Shown piece by piece: positions 36,292 through 46,154 of a stretch of 64,000 nucleotides of DNA (positions are counted from its first letter, which is position 1; every line of letters starts with the position of its first letter). The translations under genes and the position numbers were made by a program. This DNA comes from an uncultured Pelagibacteraceae bacterium (GTDB taxonomy: Bacteria > Pseudomonadota > Alphaproteobacteria > Pelagibacterales > Pelagibacteraceae), in NCBI GenBank assembly GCA_902571015.1, contig CACGAC010000001.1, positions 186,001 to 250,000 of the forward strand. Direction: 5' to 3'. The notes under the pieces are model-generated. The model did no database searches and was not told the origin of the DNA. It saw only the letters and a program-made list of their open reading frames with translations.

Positions 36292-37047
36292 TTAAATTCT
36301 AACAGGTATTCCTTTTGAGTCCAAATAATCCTTGGCTTCTTTTACCGAGTGTTTTCCATAGTGAAATATTGAGGCTGCCAGAACTGCACTGGCTTTACCT
36401 AATTTAATTCCATCCACTAGGTGATCTAAATTACCCACCCCGCCAGATGCAATGACTGGAATATTTACTTTTGATGAAATTTTTGACATGAGATCAATAT
36501 CATAACCTACTTGTGTTCCGTCTCTATCCATAGAAGTTACTAATAACTCACCTGCACCGTTTTTTTCCATTTGTTCAGCATACTCCAACGCATCAATCCC
36601 ACTATTATTTCTTCCACCATGAGTGAACACTTCCCACTTATCTCCATTTTTTTTGGCATCGATTGCAACTACAATACACTGAGAACCAAATTTTTTTGAA
36701 CTATCTACAACGACTTTTGAATTTTCAACTGCTGCTGTGTTTATGGAAACTTTATCAGCCCCACAATTAAGTAATTTATTAATATCTTCAACACTTCTAA
36801 CACCACCTCCTACAGTTAATGGCACAAAACATTTTTTTGAAGTTTTCTCCACAACATCATAAATAGTATCTCTATTTTCATTTGAAGCAGTAATATCTAA
36901 AAAACAAATTTCATCTGCTCCACCATCGCTATAGATTTTGGCTTGTTCTACAGGATCACCCGCATCTTTTAGATCCACAAAATTTATTCCTTTAACAACA
37001 CGGCCATTTTTTACGTCCAAACAAGGTATTATTCTATTTTTAAGCAT
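36292..37047 (-). CDS. hisF: Imidazole glycerol phosphate synthase, cyclase subunit
   Basis: 251 residues, a TIM barrel. The catalytic Asp residues are in [18 protein letters not shown] (Asp near 11) and [10 protein letters not shown] (near 130); phosphate-binding loops [11 protein letters not shown] and [11 protein letters not shown] are also visible. It works with HisH, which supplies ammonia from glutamine. It overlaps hisA by 8 bases. Confidence 0.97.
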   Translation of the reverse strand: MLKNRIIPCLDVKNGRVVKGINFVDLKDAGDPVEQAKIYSDGGADEICFLDITASNENRDTIYDVVEKTSKKCFVPLTVGGGVRSVEDINKLLNCGADKVSINTAAVENSKVVVDSSKKFGSQCIVVAIDAKKNGDKWEVFTHGGRNNSGIDALEYAEQMEKNGAGELLVTSMDRDGTQVGYDIDLMSKISSKVNIPVIASGGVGNLDHLVDGIKLGKASAVLAASIFHYGKHSVKEAKDYLDSKGIPVRI

Positions 37048-37756
37048 CTTCTTTTACTAATTCCTCTAATTTTATATCACCATCATAAATAGCTTTACCA
37101 ACTATTATGCCCTCAACATTTTTTAAATTCTTTGCTTTTTTAATATCATCTATTGATGAAACACCACCTGATATAATTACAGGGCACTTTGACATCTCAG
37201 CAACTTTCATCGTTTCATTAAAATTTGGACTTTGTTTCATACCATCTCTATCTACATCAGTATAAATTAATCTACTAACACCATAGTCGTTAATTTCTTT
37301 TAAATAATCTAAAGTTAATTGATTAGAGCTTTCTTTCCACCCAGATACTGACAAATACCCATCTTTAGCATCTAAACCTAGAGCAATATGATTTTGAAAT
37401 TTTTCACATGACTCTTTTAAGAAATTTTTGTCTTTAATAGCAGCGCTTCCGAGGATTACTTTCTCTACACCAGAATCGATGTATTTTTGAATACTATCAG
37501 AGTTTCTTATACCACCACCTACTTCAACTTTTAAATTAAATTTACCAACTATATTCTTAATAATATCTAAATTAACTGTTTCACCAGTTAAAGCACCATC
37601 TAAATCAACTATGTGTAAATTTTTAAATCCATGATCTTTAAATTTTCCCGCTTGCTCAATTGGAGACAATTCATACTCAGTCTTTTTATCGAAATCTCCT
37701 TTTATTAACCTGACACACCTCTTATTCTTTATGTCAATTGCAGGAAAAATTTTCAT
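37040..37756 (-). CDS. hisA: Phosphoribosylformimino-AICAR phosphate isomerase
   Basis: 238 residues from the ATG at 37756; an upstream TTG two codons earlier overlaps the previous gene's stop and is less likely. TIM barrel with the catalytic Asp pair in [14 protein letters not shown] (near 8) and [11 protein letters not shown] (near 129), and phosphate loops [11 protein letters not shown] and [11 protein letters not shown]. It lies between the dehydrogenase-like gene and hisF with only bases to spare. Confidence 0.97.
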   Translation of the reverse strand: MKIFPAIDIKNKRCVRLIKGDFDKKTEYELSPIEQAGKFKDHGFKNLHIVDLDGALTGETVNLDIIKNIVGKFNLKVEVGGGIRNSDSIQKYIDSGVEKVILGSAAIKDKNFLKESCEKFQNHIALGLDAKDGYLSVSGWKESSNQLTLDYLKEINDYGVSRLIYTDVDRDGMKQSPNFNETMKVAEMSKCPVIISGGVSSIDDIKKAKNLKNVEGIIVGKAIYDGDIKLEELVKEDA

Positions 37757-37758
37757 TA

Positions 37759-39042
37759 TCAATTTTTAGTAATTATACCTATTTCACCTTTTTCTTCTAA
37801 TGCCAGTAAAATTGCATTTTCTTCTTTTAAGTACATCATATCTCTAATTCTTTGACCAATATATATCTTTTCATAAAAAATTAATTTTTTAAATTTTTTA
37901 TCCAATTTTATTCTAAAAATAGAATGTCCCCAGAGACTAGAAACTAAAAAATTATTTTGCCAAAAATTTGAAAAACTATTAGGCAATTTAATTAATTCAG
38001 ATATTCCAATAGCTTTTAAAAAAGTAAATACAGGTTCTTGATAACCAAAATTAAAATGATCTTTTAAAAATTTAGGTTCAGTATTTTTAGGACCATAAGG
38101 TTCTCCATAAGAAGCTTCCGGCCAACCATAATTTTCATTAATTTTTATATTGTTTATCTCGTCGCCACCTCTAGGACCATGCTCAGTAGAAAGTATTATA
38201 GTGCCATCTGTCCAGAGACCTTGGGTATTTCTATGACCGCTAGATATAATCTTTGGCTCTTTATTATTAAATCCAATGAACAATATTTTTCCTATAATAG
38301 AGTTATCTTTGACTTTGATAGGATTGTTTTGTCCTATTGTTATTAGCAAGCCATTTTCATCATTTATAGAAAACTTCTGTATTCTGCCTCCATGAGGTTG
38401 GTAAAAATTTTGAACTGAACATTCTTTAGATGAATAAATATTATCAAATTCTAGCTCTTCTTCATTAATGAGTGCTTTGGATATATTCCAGTTATAGCAA
38501 TTAGTTTCCTTAAGATTTCCATGTGAAACATATAAATATTTATCTACAATTAAAATATCTAAAACTTTGTCTAATTGAAGATTTGTTTTTTTTTTATCTA
38601 ATATTATTTTTTCGTCATTTGAAAAAAGATTTTTTTTATCAACAAAATAAATATTTCCAATATAATCACTTATTACAAGCTGGCTATCTGTGTCATCAAA
38701 AAAATAGCTGAAAAAATGTGTCATCTGACTATCTTTTTTTTCTACAATGAACTCAATCTTAGGTTTATCTATCTCAAAACTCTCATCAAAAATTAATTTT
38801 TTCTTTTGTACTTTGAGATTGATTTGTTGAGTTTCTGGAATAAATTTTTCATTATAATCATTAAAAAAATTATTTGTTATTGACCAAAAATTATTATCAC
38901 TTTTTTTTAAAGTTCTTACAATTACTTTTGATTTTATTGGCAAATTTTGAAAAATAATTTCTGAAATATTTAAAAAATTATATTTTATAATTATAAATAG
39001 AATAATTAAAAAAAAGATTGTGAAATAAAAAGTTTTTTTCAT
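37759..39042 (-). CDS. Membrane-anchored PQQ-type sugar dehydrogenase-like protein inside the his operon
   Basis: 427 residues. One N-terminal membrane segment (about 3-25) leaves the rest in the periplasm. From about residue 140 it is a soluble glucose/sorbosone dehydrogenase propeller: SGHRNTQGLWTDG near 268, LSTEHGPRGGDEINN near 285 and NENYGWPEASYGEPYG near 301. The first 130 residues are not recognisable. Its start overlaps the hisH stop by one base and its stop lies within 3 bases of hisA, so it is fully embedded in the histidine operon although nothing links it to histidine synthesis. Confidence 0.85.
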   Translation of the reverse strand: MKKTFYFTIFFLIILFIIIKYNFLNISEIIFQNLPIKSKVIVRTLKKSDNNFWSITNNFFNDYNEKFIPETQQINLKVQKKKLIFDESFEIDKPKIEFIVEKKDSQMTHFFSYFFDDTDSQLVISDYIGNIYFVDKKNLFSNDEKIILDKKKTNLQLDKVLDILIVDKYLYVSHGNLKETNCYNWNISKALINEEELEFDNIYSSKECSVQNFYQPHGGRIQKFSINDENGLLITIGQNNPIKVKDNSIIGKILFIGFNNKEPKIISSGHRNTQGLWTDGTIILSTEHGPRGGDEINNIKINENYGWPEASYGEPYGPKNTEPKFLKDHFNFGYQEPVFTFLKAIGISELIKLPNSFSNFWQNNFLVSSLWGHSIFRIKLDKKFKKLIFYEKIYIGQRIRDMMYLKEENAILLALEEKGEIGIITKN

Positions 39043-39668
39043 TACAAATTTATAAAATTATCAATAATTTTAAGTCCAAACTTATCACTTTTTTCAGGAT
39101 GGAACTGGGTGCCAAAAATATTTTCTTTTTCAATAGAGCAAACAATATTTGATGAATAATCTGTTGTTGCTGAAATCACATTTTTATCCTCCGGGACAAA
39201 TTCATAGCTATGAACAAAATACATGTGTGAATTATTTTCTATATCTTTGAAAATTTTACTATCTTTTACAATATTGATTTGATTCCAACCAATATGAGGA
39301 AGTTTAAATTTTCCATTCTGATTATCTATTTTTGAAACTTTTCCTGAAATCCATCCCAAACCATTTGTTTTAATTTCTTCATAACCAACATCAGCAAACA
39401 TCTGCAAACCAACACAAATCCCAAGTAAAGGTTTCTTATCATTTATTGCAAATTCATTTAAAGTGTCTACAAGACCTTTAATTTTATTTAGGGCATCCAC
39501 GCAACTTTTGAATGAGCCTTGCCCTGGTAAAACTACTTTATCGCTTGATTTTATCTTATTTAAATCTGAAGTAACCTCTATAGTTACTTTATCTTTTGCA
39601 ACTTCTTTAAAAGAGTTTATTACCGAGCTTATATTGCCCGATTTATAATCAACAATTATGACGTTCAT
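39042..39668 (-). CDS. hisH: Imidazole glycerol phosphate synthase, glutaminase subunit
   Basis: 208 residues, class I glutamine amidotransferase. The nucleophile Cys is in LLGICVGLQMFAD near 83, and the His-Glu pair in GTQFHPEKSDKFG near 188. It passes ammonia to HisF. It begins 5 bases after hisB. Confidence 0.97.
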   Translation of the reverse strand: MNVIIVDYKSGNISSVINSFKEVAKDKVTIEVTSDLNKIKSSDKVVLPGQGSFKSCVDALNKIKGLVDTLNEFAINDKKPLLGICVGLQMFADVGYEEIKTNGLGWISGKVSKIDNQNGKFKLPHIGWNQINIVKDSKIFKDIENNSHMYFVHSYEFVPEDKNVISATTDYSSNIVCSIEKENIFGTQFHPEKSDKFGLKIIDNFINL

Positions 39669-39673
39669 TAAAC

Positions 39674-40264
39674 TTATAAAGAACCTTTTGTGGAAGGAAT
39701 TGTTTTTTTATTCCTCGGATCTATTTCCAATGCAGTTCTTAAAGACCTTGCTAATCCTTTATAACAAGATTCGATAATGTGGTGACTATTGTCCCCATAA
39801 ATATTTTCAACGTGTAAAGTAATTCCAGCGGCTTGAGAAAATGCTTGAAACCATTCTTTAAAAAGTTCTGTATCCATCTCTCCAAGTTTTTCGACTTTTA
39901 AATTAACTTTCCAAATTAAATAAGGGCGATTTGAAATATCAATTGCTACACGTGATAAAGTTTCGTCCATTGGTATCATCGCGTGGGCATACCTTCTAAT
40001 TCCAATGGATTTTTTCAAAGCTTTTTTTAAGGCTTCACCAATAGCAATTCCTGTATCTTCAGTTGTGTGGTGTAGATCAATATGAGTATCACCTTTAGCT
40101 TTTATATTCATGTCTATTGAAGAATGCTTAGATAGTTGTTCAAGCATGTGGTTTAGAAAACCTATTCCTGTGTCAATTTTGTATTTACCTTTGCCGTCAA
40201 TATTTAAATCAACACTTATGCTTGTTTCTTTTGTTTTCCTGCTTATTTTGCCTTTACGCTTCAT
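39674..40264 (-). CDS. hisB: Imidazoleglycerol-phosphate dehydratase
   Basis: 196 residues, the single-function dehydratase without a phosphatase domain. Metal-binding motifs are [18 protein letters not shown] near 31, [14 protein letters not shown] near 62, and [18 protein letters not shown] near 158. It is the first gene of this his transcript and diverges from hslV, 91 bases apart. Confidence 0.97.
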   Translation of the reverse strand: MKRKGKISRKTKETSISVDLNIDGKGKYKIDTGIGFLNHMLEQLSKHSSIDMNIKAKGDTHIDLHHTTEDTGIAIGEALKKALKKSIGIRRYAHAMIPMDETLSRVAIDISNRPYLIWKVNLKVEKLGEMDTELFKEWFQAFSQAAGITLHVENIYGDNSHHIIESCYKGLARSLRTALEIDPRNKKTIPSTKGSL

Positions 40265-40320
40265 AATTTAAAAGAGGTATACATATATTATTCAATTATG
40301 GCAATAACACTAAACCTGGG

Positions 40321-40355
40321 CTTGAAGTATCAAATTTAGTATCCATTTATAAGCT
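40321..40355 (+). promoter_or_regulatory. Candidate heat-shock (RpoH) promoter of hslVU, probably leaderless
   Basis: CTTGAAG at 40321-40327 matches the sigma-32 -35 element, and ATCCATTT at 40341-40348 matches most of the -10 element (CCCCATnT) with 13 bases between. Transcription would begin at about 40355-40356, right at the hslV ATG (40356), so the message would have no leader. hslVU is a classic heat-shock operon, which supports the reading. Only pattern matching backs this. Confidence 0.5.
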
Positions 40356-40871
40356 ATGACAACGATTGTGTTAGTTAGGAAAAACAACGAAGTGGTGGTA
40401 GCTGGTGATGGCCAAGTAAGTATGGGCAATACTGTCGTAAAAAGCACTGCCTCAAAAGTCAGAAAAATTGAAAAGAGAGATGTCGTAGCTGGTTTTGCTG
40501 GATCAACAGCTGATGCATTAACTTTATTTGAAAGATTAGAGGGAAAATTAGAAAAACATGCTGGTAACTTATCTAGAGCTGCTGTGGAGTTAGCTAAAGA
40601 TTGGAGAACAGATAAATATCTAAGAAGATTAGAAGCGCTAATGGCAGTCGGTGACAAGAACAATAGTTATATAATTTCAGGTACTGGTGACGTTCTAGAA
40701 CCTGAAGGTGATGTTATTGGTATTGGCTCTGGTGGTAATTATGCTTTAGCTGCAGGAAAAGTCTTAATAGAAAGTAATATATCAGCAGAAGAAGTTGCAA
40801 AAAAAGCTATAAAAGTTGCAGCTGATATCTGCGTATTTACAAATGAAAATGTCAAAGTTGAAAAAATTTAA
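40356..40871 (+). CDS. hslV: ATP-dependent protease peptidase subunit HslV
   Basis: 171 residues. After Met removal the N-terminal Thr (MTTIVLV) is the catalytic nucleophile of this proteasome-like peptidase. [20 protein letters not shown] near 18 and [16 protein letters not shown] near 122 are family signatures. HslV forms a double hexamer capped by HslU. Its last base is the first of the hslU ATG. Confidence 0.98.
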   Translation: MTTIVLVRKNNEVVVAGDGQVSMGNTVVKSTASKVRKIEKRDVVAGFAGSTADALTLFERLEGKLEKHAGNLSRAAVELAKDWRTDKYLRRLEALMAVGDKNNSYIISGTGDVLEPEGDVIGIGSGGNYALAAGKVLIESNISAEEVAKKAIKVAADICVFTNENVKVEKI

Positions 40872-42244
40872 TGGATAAATCAAACGTAACTCAATTGCAT
40901 CCTAAAGGTGATCAGCAAAAAGAAGAGGCTTCATTAGTAAGCTCTTTGTCACCAAGAGAAATTGTCTCTGAATTAGACAGGTTTGTTGTCGGTCAAAATA
41001 AAGCAAAAAAAGCAGTTGCTGTTGCCTTACGAAACAGATGGAGAAGACAAGCTTTAAAAGGTGAAATGAGAAATGAAGTTTTACCTAAGAATATTTTAAT
41101 GATTGGACCAACAGGTGTTGGAAAAACAGAAATTTCAAGAAGACTATCTAAATTAGCAGAAGCTCCTTTTGTAAAAGTTGAAGCAACTAGATTTACTGAG
41201 GTGGGTTATGTTGGAAGAGATGTAGAACAAATTGTCAGAGATCTAATTGAAATAGCAATTTCAATGGAAAAAGTTAAAAAAAGAAAAGAGGTCTACGCGA
41301 AAGCACAGAAACTAGCTGAAGAAAAAGTATTAGATGCTTTAGTTGGTAAAAAAGCAAGTGCGGCTACAAGAGAAAGCTTTAGAAAAAGACTTAGAGATGG
41401 TGATCTAGATAATAACGAGATAGAAATAGCTGTTAGTGAAAGTGGTGGTAACAGTACATCGTTTGAAATTCCTGGAATGCCTGGCGCTAATGTAGGAATG
41501 ATCAATATTGGAGAGATGCTTGGTAAGTCTATGGGAAAACAGGAAAAAAAGAAAAAAATGACAGTAAAAGAATCTCACGAAATTTTGATAAATGACGAGT
41601 CTGATAAATTAATTGAGCAAGATAAAATAATTAAAGCTGCAAAGATCTCTACAGAAAATAATGGAATAGTTTTCTTAGATGAAATAGACAAAATTTCTGG
41701 AAGAACAGACAGGGTTGGTGGAGATGTATCTAGAGAAGGTGTGCAGAGAGATTTATTACCTTTAATTGAGGGAACAACAGTTAATACAAAATATGGACCT
41801 ATAAAAACTGACCATATATTATTTATTGCATCTGGTGCTTTTCAATTAGCCAAACCTTCTGATTTACTCCCCGAGTTACAAGGGAGACTACCGATCAGAG
41901 TTGAGCTAGAGGCTTTATCAAGTGATGATTTCAAAAGAATTCTTAAAGAACCTGATTTCAGTTTAATTAAACAGTATGTGGCTTTGTTAAAGACCGAGAA
42001 TGTTGAGCTTGAGTTTACCGAAGATGGAATTGATGCAATCGCAAATATTGCATCAGAAGTAAATGCAACTGTTGAAAATATTGGTGCTAGAAGATTACAC
42101 ACAATAATTGAGAAAATCCTTGATGAAATTAGTTTTACTGCAACTGACAGATCTGGTGAAAAAATCTCAATAAATAAAGAATATATAAACAAAAATCTTG
42201 ATAATCTTGTCAAAGATACAGATCTATCAAAATTTATTTTATAA
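40871..42244 (+). CDS. hslU: ATP-dependent protease ATPase subunit HslU
   Basis: 457 residues, AAA+ unfoldase. [20 protein letters not shown] lies near 25, Walker [15 protein letters not shown] near 76, the pore-loop region [17 protein letters not shown] near 108, Walker [15 protein letters not shown] near 264 and sensor [19 protein letters not shown] near 397. The middle I-domain (about 130-240) is present. It feeds unfolded substrates to HslV and is convergent with the Smr gene (6-base overlap). Confidence 0.98.
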   Translation: MDKSNVTQLHPKGDQQKEEASLVSSLSPREIVSELDRFVVGQNKAKKAVAVALRNRWRRQALKGEMRNEVLPKNILMIGPTGVGKTEISRRLSKLAEAPFVKVEATRFTEVGYVGRDVEQIVRDLIEIAISMEKVKKRKEVYAKAQKLAEEKVLDALVGKKASAATRESFRKRLRDGDLDNNEIEIAVSESGGNSTSFEIPGMPGANVGMINIGEMLGKSMGKQEKKKKMTVKESHEILINDESDKLIEQDKIIKAAKISTENNGIVFLDEIDKISGRTDRVGGDVSREGVQRDLLPLIEGTTVNTKYGPIKTDHILFIASGAFQLAKPSDLLPELQGRLPIRVELEALSSDDFKRILKEPDFSLIKQYVALLKTENVELEFTEDGIDAIANIASEVNATVENIGARRLHTIIEKILDEISFTATDRSGEKISINKEYINKNLDNLVKDTDLSKFIL

Positions 42245-42652
42245 TTTTTTTTTTAAAAAAATATAAAAAGCCCCACTGCCACCATCTTCAATTTCGGCAT
42301 CAGTTATAGTTTTTATTTTTTTCATTAAGCTGGAATTATTTTTAATAAAATCAGGAACAGAATTTTTTAAAATACCAAATTTCTTTGAAATATATGGGTC
42401 TTTGTCATTTTGAGAATGCAGTCCTTTACCAGTAACTATAATAACTTTAGAGACTTTTTGATCAAAACACTCAGTTATAAAACTTTCAACTTTTTTGTTT
42501 GCTTCATCAAGTGTGTAACCATGAAGATCTAATGATTTAGTAATATGAAATTTATTCTCTTTTTTTTCTAAATCTTTATTTGGTAACTTTTCATTTTTTT
42601 CTAAAAAGTCTTTCCAATCCTTTTTGTCTTTATCTGAAATATTATTGTTCAA
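42239..42652 (-). CDS. Smr-domain protein
   Basis: 137 residues from a TTG at 42652 directly after the Tim44-like gene's stop; no ATG lies near the N-terminus. The C-terminal Smr domain has [20 protein letters not shown] near 50, [11 protein letters not shown] near 80 and [12 protein letters not shown] at the end. Smr domains are nucleases or RNA-binding modules, recently tied to ribosome collision handling. The N-terminal 45 residues are charged and probably disordered. Confidence 0.9.
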   Translation of the reverse strand: MNNNISDKDKKDWKDFLEKNEKLPNKDLEKKENKFHITKSLDLHGYTLDEANKKVESFITECFDQKVSKVIIVTGKGLHSQNDKDPYISKKFGILKNSVPDFIKNNSSLMKKIKTITDAEIEDGGSGAFYIFLKKKL

Positions 42653-43249
42653 TTAAGAAAGGGTATCAACTAATTGCCAATTTGGATTATTAGTACTTGT
42701 ATCTCTTGAAAATACCCAGGTATCATAAATCTTCTTAATCTTTTCGGGGTCTCCAGAAACTATCTTTTTATCTTTATCCCTAATACAAGTGATTACTTCA
42801 CCTACAAATTCTACTGTTACCTGTAAAATTTTTCCTAAATACTTGTGCTCTTTTATATTAGCTGAATTTACTCCAATAAAAGTAATTTCAGCAAGATGAC
42901 CTCTTTTACCTCTTTCTTTTAGTGCAGTGTTAAACTGATCGTAAATTTTATTGCTTAATAAAGGCTTGCTTGTAGTCAATTTATTGTCACTGTCACCAAA
43001 GTCTGTAATAATAGTTTCGTATGCTATTTTAGCACCTTTTAAAAAGTCTTTTTTTGCATTTTCGTCAAAATCAGTTTTTTTATTTATTTTTGTTTCAGGA
43101 TTTATATTTTTCAACATTTCCTCAAACTGGGGTGAGGCTTTTCCCTCAAAACCTGTTCTTTTCCCTAAAATTCCTCTAAGTCTTAAAAAGATGAAGCCAG
43201 CAATCATTGCTAATAAAATAATATCGATGTACTCAAAACTATAATTCAT
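42653..43249 (-). CDS. Tim44-like domain protein
   Basis: 198 residues with one N-terminal membrane segment (about 7-22) followed by LRGILGKRTG and a soluble Tim44-like domain (KKDFLKGAKIAYETIITDF near 67, GHLAEITFIGVNSANI near 117, VEFVGEVITCIRDKDKKI near 148). Alphaproteobacterial relatives sit in the inner membrane and help assemble respiratory complexes. Downstream is the Smr gene; upstream the FxsA gene diverges. Confidence 0.9.
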   Translation of the reverse strand: MNYSFEYIDIILLAMIAGFIFLRLRGILGKRTGFEGKASPQFEEMLKNINPETKINKKTDFDENAKKDFLKGAKIAYETIITDFGDSDNKLTTSKPLLSNKIYDQFNTALKERGKRGHLAEITFIGVNSANIKEHKYLGKILQVTVEFVGEVITCIRDKDKKIVSGDPEKIKKIYDTWVFSRDTSTNNPNWQLVDTLS

Positions 43250-43306
43250 AACCTAAACTTAATTACTATGTTGATTAATTTCAACTAACAATTACATTAA
43301 AGACAA

Positions 43307-43732
43307 ATGAACACAGTACTTTTAGCTGTTATTTTAATCCCAATTGTAGAGATTTACCTTTTTATAAAGATCGGGTCTCAAATAGGAGCTTTCAGCACTA
43401 TATTCTTGGTATTTTTTACTGCGGTTGTAGGAGTTTACTATGCTAGATACGAAGGGATTAACACTCTGAGATCTGGAATGACACAAATAATTAAAAATCA
43501 AATTCCAGCCCACGAATTAATATCTGGTGCCGCAATTGCATTTGCAGCTGTTCTCTTAATAATACCAGGATTTGCAACTGACTTGATTGGTTTCCTCTTA
43601 ATCATCCCAATAACACGAAAGTTAATATTAGGAAGATTTAATAAAAAATTTGAAAATAAAGAAACGAAAAAGAATGATTTTATTGAGGGAGAATTTGAGG
43701 ATATAGAAGATGACAATGACAGAAAAATTTAA
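43307..43732 (+). CDS. FxsA-family membrane protein
   Basis: 141 residues, with three to four membrane segments in the first 105 (IPIVEIYLFIKIGSQIG at 12-28, LVFFTAVVGVYYARYEG, AAIAFAAVLLIIPGFATDLI, LLIIPITRKLI) and an acidic cytosolic tail. This is the full FxsA pattern (named for suppressing phage F exclusion in E. coli); the normal role is unknown. secB begins inside its 3' end, 23 bases overlapping. Confidence 0.93.
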   Translation: MNTVLLAVILIPIVEIYLFIKIGSQIGAFSTIFLVFFTAVVGVYYARYEGINTLRSGMTQIIKNQIPAHELISGAAIAFAAVLLIIPGFATDLIGFLLIIPITRKLILGRFNKKFENKETKKNDFIEGEFEDIEDDNDRKI

Positions 43733-44138
43733 AATTTTAGCAAAATATATAAAAGATATGTCTAGTGAAACACCAGATGTTGAAACTTACATATCTGCAG
43801 GAAATAACATGGGTAAATATCAATTAGATATTGATATCAAATCAATAGCCCTTAAAAATAAGATGATCGAGGTAAATATAACATTAAAATTTCAACACAA
43901 AGACACTCAAGTCAAAAAATCTCATTTTGAGATTATTTACGCAGTAGCAGTAAAAATTGATGAGTCCATTAAAGAAAAAAAAGATCTAGAAAAAATTGTA
44001 TTATGCGATGTACCTAATTCAGTTTATCCAGACTTAGAAAAATCATTTTTAGATATGATGCATAATTCTGGATACCCTAATCTCAAATTAGAAAAAAAAA
44101 TTGATTTTACAAAACTTTATTTGGAAAGATTTAATTAA
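43710..44138 (+). CDS. secB: Protein-export chaperone SecB
   Basis: 142 residues (140 if the second ATG at 43716 is used). FKILAKYIKDMSSETPDVE at the start, NKMIEVNITLKFQHKD near 50, HFEIIYAVAVKID near 72 and the conserved VLCDVPNSVYP near 101 identify SecB, which holds precursors unfolded for SecA. In this family the Asp-Val-Pro stretch is usually LFPFAR-like, so the substrate groove is somewhat divergent. The secB-dnaQ convergence next to the origin is typical of alphaproteobacteria. Confidence 0.9.
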   Translation: MTMTEKFKILAKYIKDMSSETPDVETYISAGNNMGKYQLDIDIKSIALKNKMIEVNITLKFQHKDTQVKKSHFEIIYAVAVKIDESIKEKKDLEKIVLCDVPNSVYPDLEKSFLDMMHNSGYPNLKLEKKIDFTKLYLERFN

Positions 44139-44797
44139 TAAAAGTTTTTTTTAAGAGACGTTTTTAAATAAATTTGATGATTTTTTAGCTCCTCAGGAGA
44201 CGGTTTGATAACCTTAGTAGAATAGATAACTTTTCCAGTATTTAATTTTGAAACTTCTTCCTCTTTATTTTTAAAATCTAAAGTTGGTTCTTTTTGATCT
44301 ATTAAATTTATATAAACCTTAGATAATAAATCACAGTCGATAAGCGCAGTATGTTGGACCCTTTTGGAATTGTCTATCCTATATCTCTTACATAAAGCAT
44401 CCAAACTTATTTGGGATCCAGGAAATTTATTTCTGGCTAATGATACCGTGTCTATTACTTCATTATCAATTTTGTTTTTTCCGATAATCCGTAGTTCATT
44501 ATTTAAATGAGATAAATCAAATTCTGCATTATGAATTATTAATCTTTTATCCTTAATAAATCTTAGAAAATCATCGGCTATTTCTCTAAATTTCATTTTG
44601 TCTGATAAAAAACTATCTGAATATCCATGCACTTCGAAAGCTTTCTCAGATACTTTTCTTTCTGGATTTAAATAACAATGAAATTTTTTTTTTGTTGGTA
44701 TTAAATTATCTAACTCAATACATCCTATTTCTACAATTCTATGCCCCTCTTTGACTGAAAGACCAGTTGTTTCTGTGTCTAATACAATTTCTTTCAT
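44135..44797 (-). CDS. dnaQ: DNA polymerase III epsilon subunit (proofreading exonuclease)
   Basis: 220 residues with all DEDD-h exonuclease motifs: VLDTETTGLSV (5-15), IIHNAEFDLSHLNNEL near 93 and HTALIDCDLLSKVYINL near 151. It proofreads for the replicative polymerase. It overlaps coaE by 4 bases. The set dnaQ-coaE-aroE-maf-ppsR is the standard left flank of alphaproteobacterial origins. Confidence 0.96.
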   Translation of the reverse strand: MKEIVLDTETTGLSVKEGHRIVEIGCIELDNLIPTKKKFHCYLNPERKVSEKAFEVHGYSDSFLSDKMKFREIADDFLRFIKDKRLIIHNAEFDLSHLNNELRIIGKNKIDNEVIDTVSLARNKFPGSQISLDALCKRYRIDNSKRVQHTALIDCDLLSKVYINLIDQKEPTLDFKNKEEEVSKLNTGKVIYSTKVIKPSPEELKNHQIYLKTSLKKNFY

Positions 44798-45363
44798 ACT
44801 AAATTTTTTATAATTTCCTTTACTCTAACTTTAGCAGAATTTTTTTTAAAATTGTTTTTAATTATAAATTGAGACTTTTTCTTTTTTAAGACAAGCGACA
44901 GTTGCATCTTTTTAAAATTTTTTAGTATTTCCATATTAAAATTTTGTCGTTTTTTTAATCTTTTTAAAATTTCTGATTTTTTAGACTCAACAAAAACTAA
45001 TATATCTTTTTTTTTATTAATTTTGTTCTCCAATAGAAGAGGAATATCTAATACAACAAATTTTTTATTTTTGTTCTTTCTTAAAAAATCATTCATTTTT
45101 TTTCTAACTTCACGATGAACAATCTTAATAATTCTTTTTAAATTTTTCCTATTAGATAAAATTGCATTAATAATTTCTTTTTTTTTTATGGGAAAAGAGT
45201 CAAAATAATTTGGAAGTTCTTTTTTTAATTTTTGAAAAACTTTTCTGTTATATTTATAAATTTTAGCAACTTCTAAATCAGCGTTAAATACAGGAAAACC
45301 AAAACATTTGGCTATGTAAGTTTTGCCAGAACCTATATCTCCTAAAATGCCTATTCTTTTCAT
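44794..45363 (-). CDS. coaE: Dephospho-CoA kinase
   Basis: 189 residues. P-loop GILGDIGSGKTYIAK at 4-18, substrate residues FNADLEVAKIYK near 25 and VLDIPLLLENKINKKKDIL near 97. It adds the 3'-phosphate in the last step of CoA synthesis. The protein is unusually Lys-rich, consistent with AT-rich codons. It overlaps aroE and dnaQ by 4 bases each. Confidence 0.95.
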   Translation of the reverse strand: MKRIGILGDIGSGKTYIAKCFGFPVFNADLEVAKIYKYNRKVFQKLKKELPNYFDSFPIKKKEIINAILSNRKNLKRIIKIVHREVRKKMNDFLRKNKNKKFVVLDIPLLLENKINKKKDILVFVESKKSEILKRLKKRQNFNMEILKNFKKMQLSLVLKKKKSQFIIKNNFKKNSAKVRVKEIIKNLV

Positions 45364-46154
45364 AAATCTAATAATTTCTTTAATTCTTCGTTAATTTCTG
45401 GTTCAACCTCGTGCCATAATTTAAACGCCTCTAAAGCTTGATAAATAAACATCATTTTACCATTAGAAACCTGACAGCCTAAATTTTTTCCAGTTCTCAA
45501 AAAATTAGTCTCTTTTGGATTGTAGATAACATCATAGAATAGTTTTGTTTTATTCATGTTTTTGAAGTTCAAACCAATGTTATCTTCCTTATTTAAGCCT
45601 AAACTGGTGGCATTAATAATCATATCAAATTCAGGTTGATCTCCCCAGTCAACTACACTGATATTTGAAAAATATTTTTTTAATTTTTCAGTTTTTTGTT
45701 TGGTTCTATTGCTTACTATAATTTTAGAAGTACCTAGTTTTTCTAAAGCATAAATTATAGAAGGTACAACTCCTCCAGCTCCCAATATAAATATTGTTTT
45801 ATTTTCTAAATTAAATTGGGTTTCCTTTAAACTCAATTCAAAACCTTTTATATCAGTGTTATGACCGATAAGTTTTTTATCTTGTTTGTATATAGTATTA
45901 ACAGATTGCGTAATTTGAGACTCTTTACTTAGCGTATCCAAAAAAGGAATGACATCACTTTTAAAAGGGACAGTAACATTTATTCCATCTAATTTATCCT
46001 CCCTAATTTCAGAAATAATTTCTTGGATTTCGCTTTTATCTATTTTTTTTCTATCATAATTTGCATCAATATTATTTTTTTCAAACCAATAATTATGTAA
46101 TTTGGGTGATAGTGAATGCTCAATAGGATTTCCAATTACAAGATATTTTTTCAT
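45360..46154 (-). CDS. aroE: Shikimate dehydrogenase
   Basis: 264 residues. The shikimate-binding GNPIEHSLSPKLHN lies at 8-21, the catalytic Lys in NVTVPFKSDV near 65, NTDIKGFELSL near 100, and the NADP site FILGAGGVVPSIIYAL near 122. It reduces 3-dehydroshikimate in aromatic amino acid synthesis. Four-base overlaps on both sides place it in the maf-aroE-coaE-dnaQ transcript. Confidence 0.96.
   Translation of the reverse strand: MKKYLVIGNPIEHSLSPKLHNYWFEKNNIDANYDRKKIDKSEIQEIISEIREDKLDGINVTVPFKSDVIPFLDTLSKESQITQSVNTIYKQDKKLIGHNTDIKGFELSLKETQFNLENKTIFILGAGGVVPSIIYALEKLGTSKIIVSNRTKQKTEKLKKYFSNISVVDWGDQPEFDMIINATSLGLNKEDNIGLNFKNMNKTKLFYDVIYNPKETNFLRTGKNLGCQVSNGKMMFIYQALEAFKLWHEVEPEINEELKKLLDL

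Noticed and set aside
40310-40663. Minus-strand frame of 117 codons opposite hslV
   Set aside because: No recognisable protein features; it mirrors hslV codons and would cover the hslV promoter.
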